Of a DNA stretch of 11,090 bases, positions 1 to 7,168 are shown in pieces. Position numbers and translations under genes: made by a program. Each line of letters starts with the position of its first letter. Positions within the stretch are counted from its first letter, which is position 1. Under the pieces are notes generated by a model. The model was not told the origin of the DNA, did no database searches, and saw nothing but the letters and a program-made list of their open reading frames with translations. Source of the DNA: Bacillota bacterium (GTDB lineage Bacteria > Bacillota > Bacilli > Bacillales_B > DSM-18226); the NCBI GenBank assembly GCA_021821235.1, contig JAKACS010000048.1, positions 1 to 11,090 of the forward strand, read 5' to 3'.

Positions 1-90
1 CGCAACAAGGATCTTATTAATATCGCGGTGGGATTTAAGCGCTTCAATGACTGGATTTTTTCCAATGATGTATTCCTGTTCCTGATTCAT
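1..90 (-). CDS. rlmB: 23S rRNA (guanosine-2'-O-)-methyltransferase RlmB, N-terminal part only
   Basis: This is the first 30 codons of a gene that runs off the left edge of the window. It begins [20 protein letters not shown], the typical start of the SPOUT-class TrmH/RlmB family, whose short N-terminal substrate-binding domain opens with an IxGxNxVxEAL motif. The SAM-binding knot domain lies outside the window. The family methylates the 2'-OH of a guanosine in the peptidyl-transferase region of 23S rRNA. The start ATG overlaps the TGA stop of mrnC (ATGA), and an AAAGGAG ribosome binding site lies 8 nt upstream inside the end of mrnC, so the two are probably translationally coupled. Position after mrnC matches the B. 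subtilis order. The family is clear; the exact target base is inferred from homologues. Confidence 0.9.
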   Translation of the reverse strand, partial: MNQEQEYIIGKNPVIEALKSHRDINKILVA

Positions 91-512
91 CCGCTGACTC
101 CTTTCGTTGTTTCATCGACATATGAAAAGGCCTTCTCGATCAGCTCCTCCAGCCGCTCAACCTCTCCTTTTAAAAATAAATAACCCAACAATGCTTCAAA
201 TGCTGTGCTGTATCGATATGTCTGAACATCCGTATTTTTCGGCACCGTTGCCGATTTAGCATTCCGCCCCCTCATGACGACGGCAAGCTCGTCTTCTGTT
301 AAAATCACCTCATCCCGCATTTGAAAAAGTATTTTCGCCTGCGCTTTAGCTGAAACATACTTTGTTCCTTCACGATGCAACTTGTTCGGCCTCACCTTCC
401 CGCTTTGGAGAAGGTGATACCTTACATATGTTTCGAAAACTGCGTCCCCCATATAAGCAAGCGCCAGGCTATTCAGTTGTTTCGGATCCAGTTTTTGCTC
501 GTATGAAAGCAT
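87..512 (-). CDS. mrnC: Mini-ribonuclease III (23S rRNA maturation)
   Basis: A 141-residue protein made of a single RNase III catalytic domain without the usual dsRNA-binding domain, which is the definition of Mini-III. In B. subtilis this enzyme trims both ends of 23S precursor rRNA, acting on double-stranded RNA as a dimer with Mg2+. Visible motifs are the [12 protein letters not shown] block with catalytic Asp23 and the [13 protein letters not shown] block with Glu106; the [13 protein letters not shown] segment (about 81-93) is also family-typical. Length is close to that of the B. subtilis protein. It starts 6 nt after the cysS stop, with an AGAGG site overlapping the cysS end, and its stop overlaps the rlmB start, so it belongs to the cysE-cysS-mrnC-rlmB transcript. 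Confidence 0.95.
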   Translation of the reverse strand: MLSYEQKLDPKQLNSLALAYMGDAVFETYVRYHLLQSGKVRPNKLHREGTKYVSAKAQAKILFQMRDEVILTEDELAVVMRGRNAKSATVPKNTDVQTYRYSTAFEALLGYLFLKGEVERLEELIEKAFSYVDETTKGVSG

Positions 513-518
513 GAATTT

Positions 519-1916
519 TTAACCTCTTTTCCATCTTGTCCCTTGAGGTGTATCTTCTAAAATAATATTCATTTCCTTTAGCTGATCGCGAATCTGATCG
601 GATACTTGGAAGTTGCGATCCTTGCGGGCCTGATTGCGTTTTTCGATCAGCGCATCAATTTCGTCATCGAGCAGCTCTTCATTCCCAAGCGACAGACCAA
701 GGACATCGAACAACTCCTCAAACGTTTTTAAAAATGCATCAATCACTTCTACCGCTGTGTTTTTCTCTAACAGATAATAATTCCCAAGCTTTGATAAATC
801 AAATAAAACTGAAATGCCATTCGCCGTATTGAAATCGTCATCCATTTCATTAATAAATTTTGCTTTTAATTCCGCTATTTTTTCCAGCCATGTCTGGTTG
901 TTATCTGGCAAGTTTGTGCTTGCCTCGCGGCGATGTTTTAAGTTTTCGTATGAAGTGATAAGCCGTTCGTAGGCTGCTTTTGTGCTTTCCAATAACTCCT
1001 CACTGTAATTAATAGGATTGCGGTAATGCACCGTCAGCATAAAGAATCGCAGTACTTGCGGATTGTGCTTTTGAATAATATCGTGAACAAGCACGAAATT
1101 GCCAAGCGATTTTGACATTTTTTCATTATCAATATTGATGTAGCCGTTATGCATCCAATAGCGGGCAAATGGTTGGCCCGTTAATGCTTCGGACTGGGCA
1201 ATCTCATTTTCGTGATGTGGAAATGTCAGATCCTGTCCGCCCGCATGAATATCAATCGTTTCGCCAAGATATTTCTTTGCCATTGCCGAGCATTCAATAT
1301 GCCAGCCAGGTCTACCAATGCCCCAAGGGCTTTCCCAATATATTTCGCCTTCTTTTGCTGCCTTCCATAGCGCAAAATCCAATTCATCCTGTTTCTTTTC
1401 CCCGACTTCAATTCGTGCACCTACCTGCAGATCGTCGATGGATTGATGAGAAAGTTTTCCGTAGCCTTTAAACTTCCGTGTACGAAAATAAACATCACCT
1501 TCCGATTCATATGCGTAGCCCTTTTTTATTAATTGCTCAATAAACTCAATAATAATATCCATGTTCTCCATCACGCGCGGATGAACATCTGCTGTATGAC
1601 AGCCCAATGCAGAAACGTCCTCGAAATAGGCTTTGACAAAACGATCGGCAATGGTTGGGACATCCTCACCAAGCTGGTTCGCGGCTCGGATTAATTTGTC
1701 ATCGACATCGGTAAAATTGGATACGTATTGGACAGCGTAACCTCTGTATTCAAAATAGCGGCGCACCGTGTCAAAGACAATAGCCGGACGGGCATTCCCA
1801 ATATGGATGTAGTTATAGACAGTTGGGCCGCATACATACATCTTCACCTTGCCTTCTTCAAGCGGCACAAATGTTTCTTTTTTACGCGTTAATGTATTAT
1901 AAAGCTGAATTGTCAT
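519..1916 (-). CDS. cysS: Cysteinyl-tRNA synthetase
   Basis: Class I aminoacyl-tRNA synthetase of 465 residues that charges tRNA-Cys with cysteine and ATP in the cytoplasm. Seen in the sequence: the HIGN nucleotide-binding motif at residues 38-41, the KMSKS loop at 266-270, and the zinc-site residues Cys29, Cys209, His234 and Glu238 that select cysteine. The C-terminal half carries the DALR-type helical anticodon-binding region. I chose the ATG at 1916 (MTIQLYN) rather than an in-frame ATG six codons upstream, because an AAAGGAG ribosome binding site (1925-1931) sits 8 nt before it and the N-terminus then matches the family. The start lies inside cysE (20-nt overlap), indicating coupled translation. 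As the second gene behind a tRNA-Cys T-box, it should be induced when charged tRNA-Cys is scarce. Confidence 0.97.
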   Translation of the reverse strand: MTIQLYNTLTRKKETFVPLEEGKVKMYVCGPTVYNYIHIGNARPAIVFDTVRRYFEYRGYAVQYVSNFTDVDDKLIRAANQLGEDVPTIADRFVKAYFEDVSALGCHTADVHPRVMENMDIIIEFIEQLIKKGYAYESEGDVYFRTRKFKGYGKLSHQSIDDLQVGARIEVGEKKQDELDFALWKAAKEGEIYWESPWGIGRPGWHIECSAMAKKYLGETIDIHAGGQDLTFPHHENEIAQSEALTGQPFARYWMHNGYINIDNEKMSKSLGNFVLVHDIIQKHNPQVLRFFMLTVHYRNPINYSEELLESTKAAYERLITSYENLKHRREASTNLPDNNQTWLEKIAELKAKFINEMDDDFNTANGISVLFDLSKLGNYYLLEKNTAVEVIDAFLKTFEELFDVLGLSLGNEELLDDEIDALIEKRNQARKDRNFQVSDQIRDQLKEMNIILEDTPQGTRWKRG

Positions 1917-2565
1917 ACTGCTTACTCCTTTCATTCCTCACCTGTTCAAACATTTCCCTTAACCGGGCCACCTCTGCTTCCAATTCCTTAAAGTGATCGG
2001 AGATTGGATCAGGCAAGTCCCGGTGATTTAGATCCTTTTTCACCCGCTTGCCATTTTGAATGACAACCGTTCCGGGAACCCCGACAACCGTCGAATTAGG
2101 CGGAACATCTTTCAACACGACTGAGCCCGCACCAATTTTTGAATTTTCGCCAATCGTAATCGATCCGAGAACTTTTGCTCCAGTCGCAATTAATGCATTG
2201 TCTTTGATCGTCGGATGTCGTTTTCCCTTTTCCTTTCCTGTTCCGCCGAGGGTAACCCCTTGGTAGACCGTAACATTATCGCCAATTTCACATGTTTCAC
2301 CAATGACAACGCCCATGCCATGATCAATGAAAAAGCGGCGACCAATTTGGGCACCAGGGTGAATTTCAATTCCCGTTAAAAAGCGGCTGAACTGCGATAT
2401 TGCTCTTGCTAGAAAATAAAACTTCCGCTTGTAAAGCACATGGGCAATCCGATGAAACCAAAGGGCATGCAATCCCGAATACGTTAAGATGACCTCCAAA
2501 TAATTCCTTGCAGCAGGATCCTGTTCAAACACAACTTCCAGGTCTTCTTTTAACCGTTTAAACAT
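1897..2565 (-). CDS. cysE: Serine O-acetyltransferase
   Basis: A 222-residue enzyme that transfers acetyl from acetyl-CoA to L-serine, giving O-acetylserine, the committed step of cysteine synthesis. The N-terminal helical part (about 1-65) is followed by a left-handed beta-helix of hexapeptide repeats (about 66-170) containing [31 protein letters not shown] and KRHPTI. His82 with Glu67/Asp81 corresponds to the catalytic His region of E. coli CysE, and GAGSVV...[12 protein letters not shown] closes the helix. The C-terminus is charged and helical (about 188-215). The start ATG follows a G-rich ribosome binding site (GGGGGG). Expression is expected to depend on the upstream T-box, since there is no separate promoter that I can see between the T-box terminator and the start. 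The gene overlaps cysS by 20 nt. Confidence 0.96.
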   Translation of the reverse strand: MFKRLKEDLEVVFEQDPAARNYLEVILTYSGLHALWFHRIAHVLYKRKFYFLARAISQFSRFLTGIEIHPGAQIGRRFFIDHGMGVVIGETCEIGDNVTVYQGVTLGGTGKEKGKRHPTIKDNALIATGAKVLGSITIGENSKIGAGSVVLKDVPPNSTVVGVPGTVVIQNGKRVKKDLNHRDLPDPISDHFKELEAEVARLREMFEQVRNERSKQYDNSAL

Positions 2566-2590
2566 TTGTTATTCCCCCCATCCTAATTTG

Positions 2591-2630
2591 TAAAAAATAC
2601 AGCGGCTTTAAAAAAGCCCATCCCTTGCTG
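2591..2630 (-). terminator. Candidate second attenuator hairpin between the T-box and cysE
   Basis: On the minus strand GGCTTT (2613-2618) and AAAGCC (2604-2609) form a 6-bp stem with a 3-nt loop. It can be extended by CAGC/GCTG (2627-2630 with 2600-2603) across an 8-nt bulge, and is followed directly by TATTTTTTA. It looks like a weak intrinsic terminator placed after the T-box terminator and before cysE. The inner stem is short and half A-T, so it may not terminate; it could also be chance or an RNA-processing site. Confidence 0.35.
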
Positions 2631-2699
2631 TTATCCTTCATTGCTAAAGCCATCGCGAATCGTTCATAGAGCAAAGTTGATATTTCGCAGTCAACTGAG

Positions 2700-2950
2700 A
2701 TAGAAAAAGCGCCTCTGTCATAATCGACAGAGACGCTTTGGCGCGGTTCCACTCTGTTTAAGCCTTTCCTAGCAAAAGGCCTCAACTTTGTCCTGTTAAC
2801 GGAAGGCTGCCGCCCAAATCTACTCGGCAGCTGCCTTTCAACATGGGACTCCAAGGTGCACTTCAAAAAATGAGCGGCTTGAACCACTTTCAGCCGGTGA
2901 TGGTTCTCTCTTTAAAGCATCATTTTTCTACTTTTCCTCTTCTACATTGT
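2700..2950 (-). promoter_or_regulatory. T-box riboswitch specific for tRNA-Cys, upstream of cysE-cysS
   Basis: The leader RNA holds the expected parts in order. The 5' side of stem I carries an AGTAG loop-E-type segment, then an AGAGA segment and a GGCTGAAAG distal loop region. The specifier region reads GAAGTGCACC, placing a TGC (Cys) codon at 2858-2860 followed by the usual A. The T-box sequence CAGAGTGGAACCGCG (2742-2756) has the UGGA bulge at 2748-2751, whose last base pairs with the U73 discriminator typical of tRNA-Cys. A terminator stem follows. In this family, uncharged tRNA pairs with the specifier and the bulge, stabilises the antiterminator and allows read-through. Outer limits are approximate, stem by stem folding was done by eye. 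Confidence 0.93.
2702..2738 (-). terminator. T-box intrinsic terminator
   Basis: A 13-bp stem, AAGCGTCTCTGTC pairing with GACAGAGGCGCTT through one G-U pair, closes a 6-nt loop (GATTAT) and is followed by TTTTTCTA on the minus strand. It lies immediately after the T-box sequence. The bases just upstream are part of the competing antiterminator, as expected for transcription attenuation ahead of cysE. Confidence 0.93.
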
Positions 2951-2971
2951 TTCTTTATTTGGTTTTCTTTT

Positions 2972-3000
2972 ACTATATTATATTTTCGCTTAAATGTTAA
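2972..3000 (-). promoter_or_regulatory. Candidate sigma-A promoter for the T-box/cysE transcript
   Basis: On the minus strand TTAACA (2995-3000, 5 of 6 to consensus) is separated by 17 nt from TATAGT (2972-2977, 5 of 6). Transcription would begin near 2965, a short distance before the T-box RNA. The -35 box overlaps the gltX stop codon, so the cysE block can be transcribed independently of gltX as well as by read-through. Confidence 0.65.
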
Positions 3001-4454
3001 CTAATAATATTGCGAAGCCGTGTCAGAACCTTTTCCTTGCCTAATAATTCAATCGTTTTGGGTAAGTCAGGGCCATGCGTCTGCCCTGTCACCGCCGCCC
3101 GAATCGGCATAAACAAATTTTTCCCTTTTTGGCCAGTCAATTTTTGAACAGCTTTCATTGCGGCCTTTATTTCATCTGCTTTGAAGCTTTCAAGTCGATC
3201 CAGCTCCTGAGTGAATGCGGACAGCACTTCTGGCACCTGTTCTCCGGCTAAAATTTCCTTCGCTTCTTCTTCGTATTCTGCTTCATCTTTAAAAAACATA
3301 TCCGTTAATTCAACAATTTCAGCGCCAAAACTCATTTTTTCCTGTAATAATTCAATTAAACTGCGCGTCCACGCAGCTTGCTCTTCATTCAGCTTTTCCG
3401 GAACCCGTCCTGCTTTAACCAAATGCGGCAGTGAAATAGCCATCACCTTGTCGAGATCCGCTTTTTTCACGTATTGATTGTTCATCCAAGTCAGCTTATT
3501 TTGATCAAATAAGGCAGGTGATTTTGACAGACGAGCCGCATCAAAAATCTGAATAAATTCGTCTTTTGAAAAAATTTCTTCCTCACCCTGCGGTGACCAG
3601 CCTAACAGTGCAATAAAATTAAAAAGTGCTTCTGGCAAGTAGCCCAGCTCTTCGTATTGTTCAATAAATTGAATGATCGAGCCATCGCGTTTACTTAGCT
3701 TTTTCCGGCTTTCATTGACAATAAGGGTCATATGGCCGAAAAGCGGCGGCTGCCAGCCCAATGCTTCATATACCATTAACTGCTTTGGTGTGTTCGAAAT
3801 ATGGTCATCCCCACGGAGGACATGGGTGATATTCATTAAATGATCATCGATCGCCACCGCAAAGTTATAGGTAGGACTTCCGTCTTTTTTAATCATTACC
3901 CAGTCCCCAAGACCTTCAGACTCAAATGAAACGACACCCTTTACCATATCGTCAAACGTGTAGGTTTTTCTTTCAGGAACTTTCAGGCGAATGCTTGGTT
4001 TTCTCCCTTCCGCTTCCATGCGGGAGCGTTCCTCTGCCGTTAGATGGCGGCACTTGCCCGAATAATGCGGCGTTTCTCCTCTTTCCATTTGCTTATCACG
4101 CTCAGCCTCAAGTTCCTCCTCACTGCAGTAGCACTTGTATGCCTGCCCATTGTCAAGCAATTGCCGATAGTAGCTTTGATAAATGTGATTTCGTTCCGAT
4201 TGGCGATATGGCCCATATTCACCGCCGACATCGACACTTTCATCCCACTCAATTCCGAGCCACTTTAAATAATTTAGCTGGCTTTGTTCTCCACCTTCAA
4301 TATTTCGCTTTTTATCTGTATCTTCAATGCGGATAATGAACTTTCCGCCTTGGCTGCGTGCAAATAAATAATTAAATAGTGCGGTACGGGCATTGCCGAT
4401 ATGCAAAAATCCTGTTGGACTTGGTGCGTACCGTACGCGAACTTCGTTTGACAT
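2997..4454 (-). CDS. gltX: Glutamyl-tRNA synthetase
   Basis: Class I synthetase of 485 residues that loads glutamate on tRNA-Glu. In Bacillus the enzyme is non-discriminating: it also makes Glu-tRNA-Gln, which GatCAB amidates. Motifs seen: HIGN at residues 18-21, KLSKR at 252-256, and a zinc-binding cluster Cys108, Cys110, Cys135, His137 with the same spacing as the E. coli enzyme. The C-terminal third is the helical anticodon-binding domain. The start ATG has an ideal AGGAGGT ribosome binding site 7 nt upstream. It lies 87 nt after ispF with its own candidate promoter in that gap, and is followed by the cysteine T-box leader. No truncation or missing key residue is visible. Confidence 0.97.
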   Translation of the reverse strand: MSNEVRVRYAPSPTGFLHIGNARTALFNYLFARSQGGKFIIRIEDTDKKRNIEGGEQSQLNYLKWLGIEWDESVDVGGEYGPYRQSERNHIYQSYYRQLLDNGQAYKCYCSEEELEAERDKQMERGETPHYSGKCRHLTAEERSRMEAEGRKPSIRLKVPERKTYTFDDMVKGVVSFESEGLGDWVMIKKDGSPTYNFAVAIDDHLMNITHVLRGDDHISNTPKQLMVYEALGWQPPLFGHMTLIVNESRKKLSKRDGSIIQFIEQYEELGYLPEALFNFIALLGWSPQGEEEIFSKDEFIQIFDAARLSKSPALFDQNKLTWMNNQYVKKADLDKVMAISLPHLVKAGRVPEKLNEEQAAWTRSLIELLQEKMSFGAEIVELTDMFFKDEAEYEEEAKEILAGEQVPEVLSAFTQELDRLESFKADEIKAAMKAVQKLTGQKGKNLFMPIRAAVTGQTHGPDLPKTIELLGKEKVLTRLRNIIS

Positions 4455-4493
4455 TACCGAACCTCCTGAAACGATCTAATTTTTCTCTGATTC

Positions 4494-4522
4494 ATTTTAC
4501 CATTGTGATTCCGAACGGTGAA
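4494..4522 (-). promoter_or_regulatory. Candidate extended -10 promoter for gltX
   Basis: In the 87-nt gap after ispF the minus strand has TTCACC (4517-4522, 4 of 6) then 17 nt and TAAAAT (4494-4499, 5 of 6), the latter preceded by TGG as in an extended -10. Transcription would start near 4487, about 30 nt before gltX. No terminator is visible after ispF, so read-through from upstream is also likely. Confidence 0.5.
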
Positions 4523-4541
4523 GTGAAACTTCAACAGCAAT

Positions 4542-5021
4542 TTACTGAATTTTCTTTAGCAGTACAACGGCTTGCGAAGCAATTCCCTCTTCTCTTCCTG
4601 TAAAGCCTAATGTCTCTGTTGTTGTTGCTTTTACATTCACTTGCCCTGGTTCCGCTTCAAGCAGATCGGCAATTCTTTTCTTCATCTGCTCGATATAGGG
4701 AGCCATCTTTGGTTTTTGCGCAATAATCGTACAATCTGCATTCACCAGCACATACCCTTTTTGCTTCACAAGCGCCCAGACAGTTGCCAGAAGCTTAGCA
4801 GAATCCGCGTCTTTAAAAAGCGGATCGGTGTCCGGAAAATGTTTCCCGATATCCCCTTCGCCAATTGCTCCGAGGCAGGCATCCGCAACGGTATGCAAGA
4901 GCACATCTGCATCGGAATGACCGAGCAGCCCTTTTTCATAAGGAATGGAAATCCCGCCAATCACAAGCGGCCGGTCTTCAACTAATTGGTGTACATCAAA
5001 TCCTTGTCCAATCCGGAACAT
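4542..5021 (-). CDS. ispF: 2-C-methyl-D-erythritol 2,4-cyclodiphosphate synthase
   Basis: A 159-residue enzyme of the MEP isoprenoid pathway that cyclises 4-diphosphocytidyl-methylerythritol 2-phosphate to the cyclodiphosphate with loss of CMP; the family works as a trimer with an active-site metal. The metal ligands Asp9, His11 and His43 are present (GFDVH and SDADVLLH), as is the ATTTE...GFTGR signature at about 132-143 that contacts CDP. I prefer the ATG at 5021 ([11 protein letters not shown]), 9 nt after an AAGGGG ribosome binding site. An in-frame TTG seven codons earlier, overlapping the ispD stop, would add residues not usual for the family. It follows ispD by 17 nt, so the two are surely co-transcribed. 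Length is that of the B. subtilis protein within a residue or so. Confidence 0.96.
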   Translation of the reverse strand: MFRIGQGFDVHQLVEDRPLVIGGISIPYEKGLLGHSDADVLLHTVADACLGAIGEGDIGKHFPDTDPLFKDADSAKLLATVWALVKQKGYVLVNADCTIIAQKPKMAPYIEQMKKRIADLLEAEPGQVNVKATTTETLGFTGREEGIASQAVVLLKKIQ

Positions 5022-5038
5022 GTTTAAAACCCCTTTTT

Positions 5039-5728
5039 TCAATAAAATTGCTTTTGCTTTTTTAAGATTGCTTCGGCAAAAAATAAATCTTCCGGGGTCG
5101 TCAGTTTAATATTATCGTAATCCCCTTCAACAATTGAAACCGGCACAGCGATTCGTTCAACAAGACTGGCATCATCTGTCCCGACAAACCGCTCTTGCTC
5201 TGCCTGCTCATATGCTGCTAATAAAATTGACATACGAAAAGCTTGTGGTGTTTGGACAACCCACAAGCTGGACCTTGCAACCGTTTCAATGACAACGGAA
5301 TCCTTGACAATCTTCATCGTATCTTTTGCAGGAACCCCGACAATTGCAGCACCCGTTTTTTCTGCTGTCTCTGTTAAACGATGGATAAATTCCTTCTTGA
5401 TAAATGGCCGGGCACCGTCATGAACTAGGACGATTCCGTCGGTCTGCATCGTTTTAAGCGCATGGTAAATACTGTGCTGCCGCTCTTTGCCCCCATGTAC
5501 CAAACGGTTTACTTTGGTGATTTTATATTTTTTAAGCAATGAAGCGAACTCTTCTTCATCCTGGGGATGGATGGCAACAATCATTCCATCGCATCTTTCA
5601 TCTTTTTCAAACACCATGAGCGTATGAATAAATACTGGAACCCCATTCAACTCAATCAAAAGCTTGTTTTTCCCCGCTCCCATCCTTTTTCCTTGGCCTG
5701 CAGCCGGAATAATGACTTGGTAAGCCAT
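5039..5728 (-). CDS. ispD: 2-C-methyl-D-erythritol 4-phosphate cytidylyltransferase
   Basis: A 229-residue nucleotidyltransferase that joins CTP and methylerythritol 4-phosphate in the MEP pathway. It has the N-terminal P-A-A-G-x-G-x-R-M-G nucleotide-binding signature (residues 8-17), the VHDGARPF family signature (102-109), and the late [10 protein letters not shown] motif (206-215). The fold is a single Rossmann-like domain and the length is normal. The ATG at 5728 has only a modest ribosome binding site (GGGG, 7 nt upstream), so it may be less well translated than its neighbours or rely on read-through from yacL. It is paired with ispF, which acts two steps later; the intervening kinase gene ispE lies elsewhere, as in B. 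subtilis. Confidence 0.96.
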   Translation of the reverse strand: MAYQVIIPAAGQGKRMGAGKNKLLIELNGVPVFIHTLMVFEKDERCDGMIVAIHPQDEEEFASLLKKYKITKVNRLVHGGKERQHSIYHALKTMQTDGIVLVHDGARPFIKKEFIHRLTETAEKTGAAIVGVPAKDTMKIVKDSVVIETVARSSLWVVQTPQAFRMSILLAAYEQAEQERFVGTDDASLVERIAVPVSIVEGDYDNIKLTTPEDLFFAEAILKKQKQFY

Positions 5729-5757
5729 AATAAAACCCCATTCTATTGATTCAGCGC

Positions 5758-5779
5758 AAGCCTAATCTCGATTAGGCTT
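5758..5779. repeat. Perfect hairpin in the yacL-ispD gap
   Basis: AAGCCTAAT and ATTAGGCTT form a perfect 9-bp inverted repeat with a 4-nt loop, in the 97-nt gap between yacL and ispD. On the minus strand, the coding direction, it is not followed by a U-run, so it is not a canonical terminator for yacL. On the plus strand it is followed by a T-rich stretch (TGTTTCTTTTTTCT), but no plus-strand gene leads into it. An RNA-processing or stabilising stem for the ispD-ispF message is possible. Confidence 0.6.
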
Positions 5780-5825
5780 ACGTGTTTCTTTTTTCTAAAG
5801 GAATAAAATTGAAAAAAGGCGATTA

Positions 5826-6917
5826 TTATAATGCTTTTTCTAATAATTTCGGTTTGGCGAAAATCATCCGTCCTGCAGAAGTTTGCAAAACACTTGTGAC
5901 AAGCACATCGATGCGTTTGCCGATGTATTCTCGGCCTTCTTCAACAACAATCATCGTCCCGTCATCCAAATACGCGACTCCTTGGTGATATTCTTTGCCG
6001 TCTTTAATTACTTGAACACTTAACTCTTCGCCAGGCAAAACAACTGGTTTCACCGCGTTTGCCAAATCATTAATATTTAACACCACGACCTTTTGCAGTT
6101 CACATACTTTGTTTAAGTTAAAATCGTTGGTGACAAGAATACCATTTGTTAATTTTGCCAGCTTGACCAGCTTGCTGTCAACTTCCTGAATTTCCTCAAA
6201 ATCACCTTCATAAATTTCTACTTTTATCGCCAGTTCTTTCTGAATCCTGTTTAAAATATCAAGCCCTCTTCGGCCGCGATTTCGTTTTAAAACATCGGAA
6301 GAATCGGCAATGTGCTGCAGCTCCTCAAGGACAAATTGCGGAATGACAATCGTCCCTTCCAGAAAGCCTGTCTGGCAAATATCGGCAATACGGCCATCAA
6401 TAATCACACTTGTGTCTAAAATTTTTAATGAATTCCCAGCTATTATCTTTTCACTTTCCTCTTCGCCCGTTTTCTTTTTACCTATCCGGTTTGTAAACAA
6501 GCTCAACAGTTCGTCCCGTTTTTTAAATCCGACTCGGAAACCTAAATAACCAAACAAAAGTGTCAGTAAAATCGGCGCAACGGTATTTAAAATTGGCAGC
6601 TTGATGGCATTGAGCGCAAATCCGATAAGAAAGGCCACCAGCAGTCCGAAAATCAAGCCAATGCTGCCAAACAGCACGTCTGCAACAGGAACTTTCACAA
6701 GTGAATCCTCTGCCCATTTTATAAAATCAATGACATAGTCCACTGCCCAAAAAGTTATAAGATAAAAAATAATAGCGCCAAGAATAACTGTAACATACGA
6801 GTTATTGATTGCCGGAATGTTATCCATGTTTAGTAATGATAATAGCTGCGGAATTAACAAAATACCAAGTGTTCCCCCGGTTATCAGGAAACAAGCTTGA
6901 ACAATACGTTTTAACAT
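5826..6917 (-). CDS. yacL: Membrane-anchored PIN/TRAM domain protein, putative RNase (YacL family)
   Basis: A 363-residue protein with about four N-terminal membrane segments (near 5-25, 42-62, 83-105 and 108-130), a PIN nuclease domain (about 163-285) and a TRAM domain (about 295-355). PIN acidic residues are visible: Asp168 in LKILDTS, Asp174/Asp179, Glu198/Glu199, Asp247 and Asp265 in TNDFNL, which suggests a Mg2+-dependent ribonuclease. TRAM domains bind RNA. The substrate and role of YacL are not well established. The ATG follows a strong ribosome binding site (AAGGAGGTG), which supports this start. In relatives, disA directly precedes yacL; here radA does, with a 251-bp gap holding a candidate promoter. 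Two stop codons in tandem end the gene. Confidence 0.93.
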   Translation of the reverse strand: MLKRIVQACFLITGGTLGILLIPQLLSLLNMDNIPAINNSYVTVILGAIIFYLITFWAVDYVIDFIKWAEDSLVKVPVADVLFGSIGLIFGLLVAFLIGFALNAIKLPILNTVAPILLTLLFGYLGFRVGFKKRDELLSLFTNRIGKKKTGEEESEKIIAGNSLKILDTSVIIDGRIADICQTGFLEGTIVIPQFVLEELQHIADSSDVLKRNRGRRGLDILNRIQKELAIKVEIYEGDFEEIQEVDSKLVKLAKLTNGILVTNDFNLNKVCELQKVVVLNINDLANAVKPVVLPGEELSVQVIKDGKEYHQGVAYLDDGTMIVVEEGREYIGKRIDVLVTSVLQTSAGRMIFAKPKLLEKAL

Positions 6918-7168
6918 TCCTTCACCTCCTTTTACTCATTATAAACATAATCCCTGATTTGAAACCTTTTATCACAGATATTTTTTCCAATTGAAACAAA
7001 AATGTAAACAACACCCTAACGAAATCCTTTACTTCTCCTAGGGTAGCATCGGAAAAATCCGCTGTCAAATGAAAGCAAATTCATCTATTCTAGCATACTT
7101 CTAGAGCGATAATCAACGACCTTTTCCATTTTCCGAATCAGGAATGGTTATTTAGATCTTTTGGAAGC
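6918..7168. other. radA-yacL intergenic gap where disA would be expected
   Basis: This 251-bp stretch has no gene I can recognise on either strand. Short frames on the minus strand are broken by stops, and none shows DisA motifs such as DGA or RHR, or the C-terminal helix-hairpin-helix. It holds a candidate promoter at 7087-7116, a 6-bp inverted repeat ACCCTA/TAGGGT with a loop of about 20 nt near 7013-7044, and the yacL ribosome binding site (6925-6931). No direct repeats or transposon ends are evident at the borders. Confidence 0.7.
7087..7116 (-). promoter_or_regulatory. Candidate extended -10 promoter for yacL-ispD-ispF
   Basis: On the minus strand TTGATT (7111-7116) lies 18 nt before TAGAAT (7087-7092, 5 of 6), which is preceded by TGC as in an extended -10 element. 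Transcription would start near 7080 and give a leader of roughly 160 nt before yacL. The -35 and the 18-nt spacer are imperfect, so the call rests mainly on the extended -10. Confidence 0.5.

Noticed and set aside
2558..2887. A 109-codon open frame on the minus strand across the T-box leader
   Set aside because: It runs through the T-box structures and terminator, has no good ribosome binding site and resembles no known family; the RNA element explains the sequence better.
3926..4336. A 136-codon plus-strand open frame inside gltX
   Set aside because: It lies wholly antisense to the well-conserved gltX and encodes a low-complexity product with no recognisable domain. The other plus-strand frames inside clpC, radA, cysS and ispF are rejected for the same reason.
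6938..6943. A perfect TATAAT on the minus strand just upstream of yacL
   Set aside because: It lies so close to the yacL ribosome binding site that transcription would start within or next to it, and no fitting -35 box is found at 16-18 nt.
7087..7150. A short minus-strand frame containing MEKVVDYRSRSMLE after radA, considered as a disA start remnant
   Set aside because: It ends after a few codons and beyond the first residues shares nothing with DisA; it also overlaps the candidate yacL promoter, so chance is the simpler reading.
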